Below, in pieces: positions 1 through 9,119 of a stretch of DNA of 64,000 nucleotides (positions are counted from its first letter, which is position 1; every line of letters starts with the position of its first letter). The DNA comes from Sphingomonas elodea ATCC 31461 (GTDB lineage Bacteria > Pseudomonadota > Alphaproteobacteria > Sphingomonadales > Sphingomonadaceae): positions 1 to 64,000 of the forward strand of contig NZ_AGFU01000036.1 in the NCBI RefSeq assembly GCF_000226955.1, read 5' to 3'. Made by a program: the position numbers and the translations under genes. The notes beneath the pieces were generated by a model that had not been told where the DNA came from, did no database searches, and saw only the letters and a list, made by a program, of their open reading frames with translations.

Positions 1-3000
1 GTCCGGCTCTATCTCGACGGCAAGCAGGTCGGCGAGGGCGCGCTGAACGGCGAGGCGGTGGACGCGCGGCTGGCGCTGGCGCCCGTCGTGGCCGGCCAGG
101 CGCATTTCGGCGGCTCGCTGGTGCAGGCGCAGCTGCGCGGCGTGGCGCTGGGTGCGACCGAAGTACAGGGCGAGGCGGCCAGCCCGCCGGCGTTCGAGCT
201 GGTCCAGATGTGGCGCGTCGGCGTGGGCTGGGACCTGCAGAAGACCGCCAATATCGGTATGACGCGCCAGCAGGATCCCTGGACGCTGCCGCAGAGCGCC
301 ACTGCCTACACCCCGCCGGTCGCCAAGCCGGTGCCGGCGCTGCCGAGCCTCGCGCCCGCAGGTCCGCTGCGCTGGCAGATCAACGGCTGGCAGCTCGCCG
401 CCGCCCCCGGCGTGCCCGCCGATGGCGGCACGCTCTCGCGCCCCGGCAAGCCCGAAGGCACCTGGTATGCCGCGACCGTGCCGGGCACGGTGCTGACCAC
501 GCTGGTCGATCGCGGCGTGTACCCCGATCCCTATTACGGCCTCAACAACCTCAAGATCCCCGAGAGCCTGGCCCGGCAGGACTATTGGTACCGCACCAGC
601 TTCACCGTGCCGGCCGAGGCCGCGGGCAAGCGGCTGACGCTGGTGTTCGGCGGCATCAACTATGCCTCGGAAGTGTGGGTCAACGGCCAGCGCCAGGGGG
701 GGACGCGCGGCGCCTTCATCCGCGGCCAGTTCGAGATCGTGCCTGCCGCCGGCGAGAATGTCATTGCCGTCCGTGTCTCGCCGCCGCCGCATCCGGGCAT
801 CCCGCACGAACAGTCGATCAAGGCCGGCGTCGGCGAGAATGGCGGCCAGCTCGCCATCGACGGCCCCACTTTCGTCGCGACCGAGGGCTGGGACTGGATC
901 CCCGGCATCCGCGATCGCAACACCGGCATCTGGCGCCCGGTCGAGCTGGTCGCGACTGGCGACGTCAAGATCGGCGACCCGCACGTCGTGACCGACCTGC
1001 CGCTGCCGCGCACCGACAGCGCGGACGTGTACATCACCGTGCCGTTCGAGAACCGCGCCGCCACCGCCCAGCCGGTGACGATCCGCGCCGCGTTCGACGA
1101 TGTCGTGGTCGAGAAGACCGTCACCGCGGCGCCGGGCAAGGGCGAGGTGCGCTTCACGCCCACCGAATTCCGCCAGCTCACCGTGCGCGACCCGAAGCTG
1201 TGGTGGCCGAACGGCTATGGCGATCCGGCGCTGCACGACCTGAAGATCGAGCTCGCCGCGAACGGCCAGCCGAGCGACACCAGGGCGCTCCGCTTCGGCA
1301 TCCGCGAGGTGAGCTACGACCTGTCGCTGTTCGACCATGTCGGCCAACTGCGCCGGGTGAACCTGCAGCTCACCGACGGATCGCTCGCCGGCCAGCAGCT
1401 GATCGACGTGCGCCACGAGGCGCTCAAGCAGAGCCCCACCGGCTGGGCGGAATCGCTCACCCCCGCGGGCGAGACCTCCAAGGCGGTCACCGCCATCCCC
1501 GAGGAGACGCTGCCCGAGCCGCATCTGGTGATCCGCGTCAACGGCGTGAAGATCGCCGCGCGCGGCGGCAACTGGGGCATGGACGATGCGATGAAGCAGG
1601 TCAGCCGCGAGCGGCTCGCCCCCTATTTTCGCCTCCAGCGCGAGGCGCACATGAACATCATCCGCAACTGGATGGGCAACAACGACGAAGAGGAATTCTT
1701 CGAGCTCGCCGACGAGAACGGCATGATGGTGCTCAACGATTTCTGGCAGTCGACCCAGAATTTCCAGGTAGAGCCGGACGATGCCGCATTGTTCCTGGCG
1801 AACGCCCGCGACACGGTGGCGCGCTATCGCAACCACCCCTCGATCGTGGTGTGGTTCGGTCGCAACGAGGGCGTGCCCTACCCCACCCTCAACGAGGGGC
1901 TGGACCAGCTGATCCGCGAGCTGGACGGCACCCGCTGGTACACCGGCAGCTCGAACGTGGTGAACCTGCAAGGCTCGGGGCCGTACAACTACCGCGCGCC
2001 GGTCGGCTATTTCACCGATCTCGCCACCGGCTTCTCGGTGGAGACCGGCACGCCGTCGCTCTCCACGCTGGAATCGGTGGCGGCGACCATGCCGGCCAAG
2101 GATCGCTGGCCGCTCTCCGACACGCTGGCCTATCACGACTGGCATTTCGGTGGGAACGGCGACAGCAAGACGTTCATGGCCGCGCTGACCACGATGTTCG
2201 GCCAGCCGCTCAGCTTCGAGGATTTCGAGCGCAAGGCGCAGATGATGAACCTCGAGACGCACAAGGCGATGTTCGAGGGGTTCCTGGGCCATCTCTGGAC
2301 CAAGAACAGCGGCCGCCTGCTGTGGATGACGCATCCGGCCTGGCCGTCGAACACCTGGCAGATCTACAGCTGGGACTATGACACCCAGGCCTCCTATTAC
2401 GGCGCCAAGAACGCCGTGGAGCCGGTGCACATCCAGCTCAACCTGCCGGACAACCAGCTGGTGGTGCTCAACACCACGCGCGACGACCAGCGCGGCCTGA
2501 CCGCCAAGACCCGTGTCGTCAGCCTCGACAATGTCCAGCTGTTCGCGCGCACCGACAAGGTGGATGCCAAGGCCAATCGCGTCACCACCCTCGATGCCGT
2601 GCCGCTGGACCGGCTCTATGCGGCCAGCCCGATGCTGCTCGTCGAGCTGACGCTGAGCGACGCCAAGGGCGCGGTGGTCTCGCGCAACTTCTACTGGCGC
2701 GGCCGCGACGACACCGCCTATCGCGCGCTGGAAAGCCTGGCCTCGGTGCCGCTCGACGTGCAGGCGAGCAGCCCCAAGGTCGAGGGCGAGGACAAGGCGA
2801 TCAGCGTGACCGTCGCCAACAAGGGCACGGTGCCGGTGCTGAACGCCAAGTTCACGCTGGTCGATGCCGAGGGCAAGCGCATCCTGCCGGCCTATTACAG
2901 CGACAATTATATCTCGCTGCTCCCCGGCCAGCACCGCGTGCTGAGCGTGCGCTACCCGGCGGGAGTCACGGCGGCGCCGCACCTCACGGTGCGCGGCTGG

Positions 3001-3039
3001 AACGTCAACGCCGCCACAGTGGCGGCGACGGGGAAGTAG
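1..3039 (+). CDS. Glycoside hydrolase family 2 enzyme, exo-beta-glucosaminidase/beta-mannosidase-like (5' end missing)
   Basis: The frame is open from base 1, so the start lies outside the window; 1012 codons and a TAG stop are visible. The first 60 or so residues (LYLDGKQVGEG and a beta-rich stretch) look like the end of a LamG/concanavalin-like fold. A Pro-rich linker follows, then a GH2 enzyme: a sugar-binding-like domain (WYAATVPGTVLTTLV, YWYRTSF), Ig-like strands, a TIM barrel and beta-rich C-terminal domains. The candidate acid/base is the Glu of WFGRNEG (codon 1867-1869) and the candidate nucleophile the Glu of FSVETG (codon 2041-2043). The barrel resembles the exo-beta-D-glucosaminidase/mannosidase branch more than LacZ; this is a family inference and the substrate is unproven. 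It is probably exported, but the signal peptide would lie upstream. Confidence 0.9.
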   Translation, partial: VRLYLDGKQVGEGALNGEAVDARLALAPVVAGQAHFGGSLVQAQLRGVALGATEVQGEAASPPAFELVQMWRVGVGWDLQKTANIGMTRQQDPWTLPQSATAYTPPVAKPVPALPSLAPAGPLRWQINGWQLAAAPGVPADGGTLSRPGKPEGTWYAATVPGTVLTTLVDRGVYPDPYYGLNNLKIPESLARQDYWYRTSFTVPAEAAGKRLTLVFGGINYASEVWVNGQRQGGTRGAFIRGQFEIVPAAGENVIAVRVSPPPHPGIPHEQSIKAGVGENGGQLAIDGPTFVATEGWDWIPGIRDRNTGIWRPVELVATGDVKIGDPHVVTDLPLPRTDSADVYITVPFENRAATAQPVTIRAAFDDVVVEKTVTAAPGKGEVRFTPTEFRQLTVRDPKLWWPNGYGDPALHDLKIELAANGQPSDTRALRFGIREVSYDLSLFDHVGQLRRVNLQLTDGSLAGQQLIDVRHEALKQSPTGWAESLTPAGETSKAVTAIPEETLPEPHLVIRVNGVKIAARGGNWGMDDAMKQVSRERLAPYFRLQREAHMNIIRNWMGNNDEEEFFELADENGMMVLNDFWQSTQNFQVEPDDAALFLANARDTVARYRNHPSIVVWFGRNEGVPYPTLNEGLDQLIRELDGTRWYTGSSNVVNLQGSGPYNYRAPVGYFTDLATGFSVETGTPSLSTLESVAATMPAKDRWPLSDTLAYHDWHFGGNGDSKTFMAALTTMFGQPLSFEDFERKAQMMNLETHKAMFEGFLGHLWTKNSGRLLWMTHPAWPSNTWQIYSWDYDTQASYYGAKNAVEPVHIQLNLPDNQLVVLNTTRDDQRGLTAKTRVVSLDNVQLFARTDKVDAKANRVTTLDAVPLDRLYAASPMLLVELTLSDAKGAVVSRNFYWRGRDDTAYRALESLASVPLDVQASSPKVEGEDKAISVTVANKGTVPVLNAKFTLVDAEGKRILPAYYSDNYISLLPGQHRVLSVRYPAGVTAAPHLTVRGWNVNAATVAATGK

Positions 3040-3060
3040 CGCGGCGCGCTTCCCCCGAAC

Positions 3061-3156
3061 CGTCATCCCGGCGAAAGCCGGGATCCATTCGCCTCTCGCG
3101 ATCGGCAGAAGGCGATACGGTGCCCCCAATGGATTCCGGCTTTCGCCGGAATGACG
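3061..3156. repeat. Nested intergenic inverted repeat
   Basis: Two 28-base arms (3061-3088 and 3129-3156) are reverse complements with two mismatches. Each arm also folds on itself (CCCGGCGAAAGCCGGG and CCGGCTTTCGCCGG). The element lies between the convergent GH2 and outer-membrane efflux genes, so it may act as a bidirectional terminator or mRNA stabiliser. This GTCATCCCGGCGAAAGCCGGGA type of sequence is a familiar dispersed repeat in proteobacterial genomes. No second copy is seen in the window. Confidence 0.8.
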
Positions 3157-3173
3157 GCTGCGGTCGGCGGGCC

Positions 3174-4610
3174 CTAACGCCCCGCTGACCGCAGGTCCGC
3201 CGGCGTGCTGCCCGAGGCGAGGAACAGCGCGACGCTGTCGGCCAGCCGCGCGCCCTTGGCCTGGACCAGCTGCACCGAGGCCTGCGACGCCGCCGAGGCC
3301 GCGTTGAGCAGCTGCAGCGTGCCCAGCGCACCCAGCTCCACCTGCCGGCGCGTCATCGCCAGCGTGCGGCTCGCCGCCGCATCGGCGCGCGCGGCGGCAT
3401 CGAGCGCCTCGGCATCGGTGCGCAGCCCCGCAATCGCATCGTCGACGTCGAGGAACGCCTGCAGCGCCGTCGCGCGGTACTGCGCCTTGGCCTCGTCCAG
3501 CGCCGCTTCCGCCGCGCGCTGCTGGTGCTTCAGCTGGCCGGCATGGAAGATCGGCTGGGTCACCCCGCCCAGGATCGAGAAGAACGGATTGCCGTCCTTG
3601 AACATGTCGAGGAAGCGCGTCGCCGATCCGCCGGCATTGCCGGTGAGCGTGACCGAGGGCAGCCGGGCGGCGATCGCCGAACCGACGTCCGCCGCCGCCC
3701 CCTGCACCTGCGCTTCCGCCGCACGCACGTCCGGACGGGCGGCCACGATGTCCGCCGGCAGCGCGAGCGGCAGGCTGGCCGGCAGCTGCAGCTCGGCGAG
3801 GCTCGGCAGATCGGCGGCGGTGCCCGGCGCCTGGCCGGTGAGCGTCGCGATCAGCCCGGCCTGGTGCCGTGCCTGGCGCTCCAGCGGCGGCAGCGTCGCC
3901 TCGATGGTGGCGAGGACGGTCTGCTGCGCGCCCACATCGGCCTCGCCGATGTCGCCGAGCGCACGGCGCTTTTCGAGCAGCGTCACCAGGTCGCGATTGT
4001 CGCGGATCGCCGCCTGGGTCGCGTCGATCTCGGCCTGGAGCGCGGCATGCTGGATCACCGCCAGCACCAGATTGGCGATGACGGTCGCCTGCGCCGCGTG
4101 CAGCCGGTGCGCCGCCACCGCCGCCGCCGCCCGCGCCGAGCGCAGCTTGTTGCGACCCGCGCCGAACAGGTCGAGCGGATAGGCGACGGTCAGCTGCGCG
4201 GTGTGCAGCGTGTAGAGATAGTCGTTCTGGTCGGCGAGCGGGCCGGACAGCGCCTTGGAAATCCGCGTGCGCTGCGCCTGATAGTTCGCATCCACCTGCG
4301 GCCCGATGCTGCCCGAGGCCGCCCGCGACAGTTCCTGCGCCTGGCGCAGGTTCGCTTCGGCGGCGGCGAGATCGTTGTTGTGGGCGAGCGCCTGCGTGAC
4401 CAGCGCATCGAGCTGCGCGCTGCCGAAGCCCTGCCACCAGTTCGGCACCAGCGCCGCGCCGGCGACCAGCTGCTGCGCCCCGCCGCTGGCCGGGGCGATC
4501 GTTCCCGGCGCCTGGGCGGGGGGCAGGGGCACGGGGTTGGAAAGGTCGTGCGGGCCGACCGTGCAGCCGGCCAGCAGGACGAGCGGGATCAGCGAATACC
4601 GGCGCATCAT
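3174..4610 (-). CDS. Outer-membrane efflux lipoprotein (NodT/OprM-type TolC-like channel)
   Basis: This 478-residue protein is the outer-membrane exit duct of the tripartite efflux system encoded with it. It has a lipoprotein signal (MMRRYSLIPLVLLAGC, lipobox LLAGC), the early NWWQGFGSAQLDALV block of OEP proteins, and two copies of the helical/strand repeat, including AARPDVRAAEAQ and ITLTGN-like strands. The start was placed at 4610, because its ATG overlaps the TGA of the upstream pump gene as ATGA, giving translational coupling. The frame stays open much further upstream, but that part is only a shadow of the pump gene. Third gene of the adaptor-pump-channel operon. Confidence 0.92.
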   Translation of the reverse strand: MMRRYSLIPLVLLAGCTVGPHDLSNPVPLPPAQAPGTIAPASGGAQQLVAGAALVPNWWQGFGSAQLDALVTQALAHNNDLAAAEANLRQAQELSRAASGSIGPQVDANYQAQRTRISKALSGPLADQNDYLYTLHTAQLTVAYPLDLFGAGRNKLRSARAAAAVAAHRLHAAQATVIANLVLAVIQHAALQAEIDATQAAIRDNRDLVTLLEKRRALGDIGEADVGAQQTVLATIEATLPPLERQARHQAGLIATLTGQAPGTAADLPSLAELQLPASLPLALPADIVAARPDVRAAEAQVQGAAADVGSAIAARLPSVTLTGNAGGSATRFLDMFKDGNPFFSILGGVTQPIFHAGQLKHQQRAAEAALDEAKAQYRATALQAFLDVDDAIAGLRTDAEALDAAARADAAASRTLAMTRRQVELGALGTLQLLNAASAASQASVQLVQAKGARLADSVALFLASGSTPADLRSAGR

Positions 4611-7600
4611 GCCTGCTCCATCGGGGTGCCGTCGGCGTGGTGGCGACGGACGGTGTGGCCATGCGCGCCGCGGTGGCGCGAGAACTTCAGGATCAGCGGC
4701 GGCAGCACCAACAGGATCAGGAGCGGGGCGAGCGTCATGCCGCCCACCACCACCAGCGCCAGCGGCTTCTGCACCTGGCTGCCGATGCCGGTGGAGATCG
4801 CCGCGGGCAGCAGGCCGATCGCCGCGACCAGGCAGGTCATGATCACCGGCCGCAGCGAATGCTGCACCGTCGCCGCCATCGCGGTTTCGCGATCCATGTC
4901 CTCGTTGACGTTCTGGTTGAACGTGCTGACGACGAGGATCCCGTCCATCACCGCGATGCCGAACAGGGCGACGAAGCCGATCGCCGCGGAAATGCTGAAC
5001 GGGGTGCCGGTCAGCGCCAGCGCCAGCACGCCGCCCACCAGCGCCATCGGGATGACGCTGAACGCCAGCAGCGTGTCGCGGATCGAGCCGAAATTGGCGA
5101 ACAGCAGCACCAGGATCAGCACCAGGCTGATCGGCACCACCACTTCCAGCCGGTTGACAGCGTTGGTCAGGTTGCCCAGCTCGCCCGCCCATTCGAGATG
5201 ATAGCCCGGCGGCAGCTGGACATGCTGGGCGATGCGCGCCTGCGCCTCGGCGATGGTGCTGCCAAGATCGCGCCCGCGGACGCTGAACTTGATCGGCACA
5301 TAGCGTTCCTGATGCTCGCGATAGATGAACGAGGCGCCGGAGGTGAGCTTCACCTGCGCCACTTCGGACAGCGGCACCTGGATCAGGCCGTTCCCGGTCG
5401 GCGACGGCGCGCCGATCTGGATGCGGCGGATCGATTCGATGTCGTCGCGCTGCGCCTTGTCCAGCCGCACCACGATCGGGAAGTGCCGGTCGGTCGACTT
5501 CTCGTACAGGTCGCCGCTCGACTGGCCGCCGATCGCCGCGGCGACGGTCGAATTGATGTCGTCCGGCGTCAGGCCGTAGCGGGCGGCGGCGGCGCGATCG
5601 ACGTCGATCCGCACCGTCGGCTGACCGAGCGAATCGGAAATGCCGAGATCGGCGACGCCCTTCACCTGCGCCATCTGCCCCTTGATCTGGTTGGCGATCG
5701 ATTCGAGCGTCTCGAGATCGCTGCCATAGATCTTGAGCGAGTTGGAGCTCTTCACCCCCGACGATGCCTCTTCGACATTGTCCTGGATGTATTGCGAGAA
5801 TTCGAACTCGACGCCCGGATATTTCGCCTGGAGCTTGGCCTGCAGCTCGGCGGTGAGCTTCTCCTTGGTCACCCCCGCGGGCCATTCCTTGGCGGGCTTC
5901 AGCGGCGTGTAGAACTCGGCGTTGAAGAAGCCGGTGGGATCGGTGCCATCGTCCGGCCGGCCATGGGTCGAGACGACGCGGTCCACCTCCGGATAGCCGG
6001 CGATGATCTTGCGGATGCCGTTCACCGCATCCTCGCCCGCCTCGAGCGAGATCGACGCGGGCAGGCTGGCGCGGATGTAGAGATTGCCCTCCTCCAGATG
6101 CGGCAGGAACTCGACGCCCAGCACGCGGATGGTGGCGAAGGAACCGATCACCAGCAGCCCGGCGAGCCCGAAGGTGAGCAGCCGGTTGGCCATGGTGAAG
6201 GAAATCGCCGGCTCCAGCACGCGGCGGATCTGGCGCACCACCCAGGTATCGACCTCCTTGAGCTTGTCCGGCAGCAGCAGCGCGGCGAGGACCGGCGAGA
6301 CGGTGAACGCCGCGAGCAGGCCGCCGGCGATGGCATAGGCATAGGTCTTCGCCATCGGGCCGAAGATATGCCCCTCCACGCCGGTCAGCGTGAACAGCGG
6401 CAGGAAGCTGGCGATGATGATCGCGGCGGCGAAGAAGATGCCGCGGCTGACGTCGCTGGACGCATGCAGGATCGCCGAGAAGCGATTGGCGGGGGTGGCA
6501 TGGATCCGCCCCTCGCTGATCGCCTGCGAACGATCGGCGAGCCGCCGGTAGATCGCCTCCACCATGATCACCGCCGCGTCGACGACGAGGCCGAAATCGA
6601 GCGCGCCCAGCGACAAGAGGTTCGCCGATTCGCCCTGGATCACCAGGATCAGCACCGCGACCGAGAGGGCGAAGGGAATCGTGATCGCCACGATCAGCGC
6701 GCTGCGCAGGTCGCCGAGGAACAGATATTGCAGCGCGAAGATCAGGACGACGCCGACCAGCAGGTTATCCATCACCGTATGGGTAGTGACCGAAATCAGG
6801 TCCGAACGGTCGTAGATCCGCTCGATCTTCACCCCCGGCGGCAGGATGCCGCTGGTGTTAATCGTCTCGATCTCTTCCTTGACGCGGTTGATCGTCGGCA
6901 GCGACTGGGCGCCGCGCTGCATCAGCACGATGCCCATGACGATGTCGTCGTCCTGGCCCTCGCCCGCCACGCCCAGGCGCGGGAGATTGCCGATCTTCAC
7001 TTGCCCCACGTCGCGCAGCAGCACCGGCGTGGTGCCGGCGGTGCCGACCAGCACGTTGTTGATCGCGTCGACCGACTGGATCAGGCCGACGCCGCGGACG
7101 ATCGCCGCCTGCTCGCCGAAATTGACCGTCTGGCCGCCGACGTTCGAATCGCTCTTGCCGATGGCGGCCAGCACCTGCGGCACGGTGATGCCGTGCGCGG
7201 TCAGCTTGTCGCGATCGAGCTGGACCTCGTAGGAGCGCAGCTTGCCGCCCCAGCCGGTCACGTCGATCACGCCGGGGATGCGCTTGAAGCGGCGCTGGAG
7301 CACCCAGTCCTGGATGGTCTTGAGGTCCATCACCGAATAGCCGCTGGGGCCGCTCAGCCGGTAGCGATAGATTTCGCCGATCGGGCTGGTCGGCGAGATC
7401 AGCGGCTGGGCGTTGTTGGGCAGGGTGCCGAGCTGCGACAGGCGGCCGAGCACCATCTGCTGGGCCTGTTCGTGCGTCACGTCGTAGCTGAACTGGATCT
7501 TCACGTCGGACAGGCCGAACAGCGAGATCGAGCGCACCGCCGTCAGGTGCGGCAGGCCGGCGATCGCCACCTCGATCGGGGTGGTGACGTTGCGCTCCAT

Positions 7601-7777
7601 CTCCTCGGCGGAGATGCCGTCGCTCTGCGTCACCAGCTCCACCATCGGCGGCACCGGATCGGGATAGGCCTCGATGTTGAGGTTGAGGAAGCCGAGCACG
7701 CCCGCCGCGATCATGCCGATCAGCAGGGTTAGCACCAGCATCCGCTGGCGCAGCGCCATTTCGACGAGGCGGTTCAT
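4607..7777 (-). CDS. RND efflux pump, CusA/CzcA (HME) family
   Basis: Inner-membrane proton-driven pump of 1056 residues, the usual RND size. The first TM helix (RMLVLTLLIGMIAAGVLGF) is followed by a large periplasmic porter domain, six TM helices, a second periplasmic loop and the last TM set. TM4 carries DFGLVVDAAVIMVE, which keeps the two Asp and the Glu of the heavy-metal RND proton relay; the residue after Glu is Ala, where CzcA/CusA usually have Asn. The start overlaps the adaptor stop (ATGA at 7774-7777). Metal export (Cu/Ag or Co/Zn/Cd) is inferred from the subfamily and the adjacent two-component system; the substrate cannot be read from the sequence. Confidence 0.93.
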   Translation of the reverse strand: MNRLVEMALRQRMLVLTLLIGMIAAGVLGFLNLNIEAYPDPVPPMVELVTQSDGISAEEMERNVTTPIEVAIAGLPHLTAVRSISLFGLSDVKIQFSYDVTHEQAQQMVLGRLSQLGTLPNNAQPLISPTSPIGEIYRYRLSGPSGYSVMDLKTIQDWVLQRRFKRIPGVIDVTGWGGKLRSYEVQLDRDKLTAHGITVPQVLAAIGKSDSNVGGQTVNFGEQAAIVRGVGLIQSVDAINNVLVGTAGTTPVLLRDVGQVKIGNLPRLGVAGEGQDDDIVMGIVLMQRGAQSLPTINRVKEEIETINTSGILPPGVKIERIYDRSDLISVTTHTVMDNLLVGVVLIFALQYLFLGDLRSALIVAITIPFALSVAVLILVIQGESANLLSLGALDFGLVVDAAVIMVEAIYRRLADRSQAISEGRIHATPANRFSAILHASSDVSRGIFFAAAIIIASFLPLFTLTGVEGHIFGPMAKTYAYAIAGGLLAAFTVSPVLAALLLPDKLKEVDTWVVRQIRRVLEPAISFTMANRLLTFGLAGLLVIGSFATIRVLGVEFLPHLEEGNLYIRASLPASISLEAGEDAVNGIRKIIAGYPEVDRVVSTHGRPDDGTDPTGFFNAEFYTPLKPAKEWPAGVTKEKLTAELQAKLQAKYPGVEFEFSQYIQDNVEEASSGVKSSNSLKIYGSDLETLESIANQIKGQMAQVKGVADLGISDSLGQPTVRIDVDRAAAARYGLTPDDINSTVAAAIGGQSSGDLYEKSTDRHFPIVVRLDKAQRDDIESIRRIQIGAPSPTGNGLIQVPLSEVAQVKLTSGASFIYREHQERYVPIKFSVRGRDLGSTIAEAQARIAQHVQLPPGYHLEWAGELGNLTNAVNRLEVVVPISLVLILVLLFANFGSIRDTLLAFSVIPMALVGGVLALALTGTPFSISAAIGFVALFGIAVMDGILVVSTFNQNVNEDMDRETAMAATVQHSLRPVIMTCLVAAIGLLPAAISTGIGSQVQKPLALVVVGGMTLAPLLILLVLPPLILKFSRHRGAHGHTVRRHHADGTPMEQA

Positions 7778-9009
7778 TCGCCGAGTCCCGCCTCGTTGAC
7801 GAACAGCGCCCCCTTGGCGACGATCCGGTCGCCGGGCTTCAGGCCGCTCAGCACGCGCGTCAGGCCGCTATCGGTCTGGCCGATCTGGACGGTGCGCCCA
7901 TAGAGCAGGCCGTCGCTGGCGCGGACCCAGACGCGCGCGGTATCGCCCTCATGGATCACCGACACCGCGGGCACCAGCACGCCCTGGCCGTTGTCGACCG
8001 GACGGCGGATCGTGAAGGCGGCGAACATCTGCGGCTTGAGCAGCCCGCCCGGATTGGCGATCGTCGCGCGCACCGGCAGGCGGTGCGTGGCGGGATCGAG
8101 CCCGGCGGCGACATTGTCGATCGTCGCGGTGAATTCCTGGCCGGGCAGCGCCGGCGTGGTGACGACGACCTGGTCGCCGACGCGGATGCTCGCCGCCTCG
8201 CTCTCGGCGAGCTGGGCGACCAGCCAGACGCGGGCGGGATCGGTGATCGTCATCAGCGGCGTCGCGCTGCCGCTGCTCAGGAACTGGCCCGGCGCGACGT
8301 TGCGATCGGCGATGATGCCCGAAACCGGCGCGCGATAGACGGTATAGGCGGACGTGCCGGCGCCCTCGGTCCGGCCGAACAGCTGCAGCCGATCCTGCGC
8401 GGCGCGCTGGGCGGAGTCGGCCTGGCGGGCCGCGGACTGGGCGGCAACGAAATCGGCCTGGGCCTGGAGATAGTCCTTCATCGCGCCGCCGGCGGTCTCG
8501 GTGATCGCCTTCTGGCGGGCGAGATTGCCCTGCGCGATGCGCAGCGCCTCGGCGGCGCTGGCGCGCTGGGCGCTCGCGGCGAGCAGGGTGTTGCGCGCGT
8601 CGATCAGCTCGGGCGAGGCGATGCGGAGCAGCGGCTGGCCGCGCGTCACGCGCTGGCCGGGCTCGACCAGCACCTGCAGCACCTGGCCGGAAAAGGGCAG
8701 CACGATCGGGGTGCTGTGGTCGCCGTCCGCCTGGATCGAACCGCTCGCGCGGACCAGCTCGACATTGCTGCCCCCCTGCACGGTCACGAACTGGAGCTGC
8801 GCCAGCTGCTGCTGGGTGGGGCGGAAGGCGCCCGGCGGCAGCGGCGTCTCCTGCACCGGCTTGGGTGCGAGCATCGCCTGCACCGCGTAACCGAGAATCA
8901 GGATCGCGAGTACCGCGATGACGACGAGGCCGAGCAGCATCGCTTGCGCGCGCGGCAGGAGCCGTCGGGCTTCAGGGAGGCTGGGGGCTTGTTCCGAGTG
9001 TCCAGTCAC
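7774..9009 (-). CDS. RND efflux periplasmic adaptor (membrane fusion protein)
   Basis: Links the inner-membrane pump to the outer-membrane channel. There is one N-terminal membrane anchor (LLGLVVIAVLAILILGYAV), then a lipoyl/barrel-sandwich half (VLPFSGQVLQVLVEPGQRV), an Ala/Gln-rich alpha hairpin (~120-200), the second lipoyl half (YRAPVSGIIADRNVAPGQ) and a beta-barrel/membrane-proximal domain. I chose the GTG at 9009 (411 residues) because AAGGGA lies just upstream; an ATG at 9045 in the same frame would add 12 unlikely residues. No His/Met-rich metal-binding tail is visible. First gene of the operon, divergent from the response regulator at 9120. Confidence 0.9.
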   Translation of the reverse strand: MTGHSEQAPSLPEARRLLPRAQAMLLGLVVIAVLAILILGYAVQAMLAPKPVQETPLPPGAFRPTQQQLAQLQFVTVQGGSNVELVRASGSIQADGDHSTPIVLPFSGQVLQVLVEPGQRVTRGQPLLRIASPELIDARNTLLAASAQRASAAEALRIAQGNLARQKAITETAGGAMKDYLQAQADFVAAQSAARQADSAQRAAQDRLQLFGRTEGAGTSAYTVYRAPVSGIIADRNVAPGQFLSSGSATPLMTITDPARVWLVAQLAESEAASIRVGDQVVVTTPALPGQEFTATIDNVAAGLDPATHRLPVRATIANPGGLLKPQMFAAFTIRRPVDNGQGVLVPAVSVIHEGDTARVWVRASDGLLYGRTVQIGQTDSGLTRVLSGLKPGDRIVAKGALFVNEAGLGE

Positions 9010-9119
9010 GCTTTTCCCTTCACGGGTGCAATATAGCAGACACACATTGCGTTGCGGTCTATGCTGCAGTGCGCCACTAACGACGGCGGCTGACAGGAAG
9101 CTTACGGGATGCCCTTTTC
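9010..9119. promoter_or_regulatory. Divergent intergenic region between efflux operon and two-component system
   Basis: About 110 bases separate the adaptor start from the response-regulator start, so both promoters and any regulator-binding box must lie here or within the gene starts. The stretch is less GC-rich than its surroundings (ATATAGCAGACACACATTG). I could not assign -35/-10 boxes or a clean direct repeat with confidence. Confidence 0.45.

Noticed and set aside
3061-3156. Inverted repeat as an attachment site or insertion-sequence end
   Set aside because: No transposase, integrase or target duplication lies near; the nested hairpins fit an intergenic repeat or terminator.
4611-5885. 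Long N-terminal extension of the outer-membrane efflux protein
   Set aside because: The extension is a shadow of the pump gene; the lipoprotein signal and ATGA coupling fix the start at 4610.
4637-7732. Open frame of 1031 codons opposite the RND pump
   Set aside because: It is the antisense shadow of a gene with clear motifs; its translation is Arg/Asp/His/Gln-rich without domains, as expected from GC-rich codon bias.
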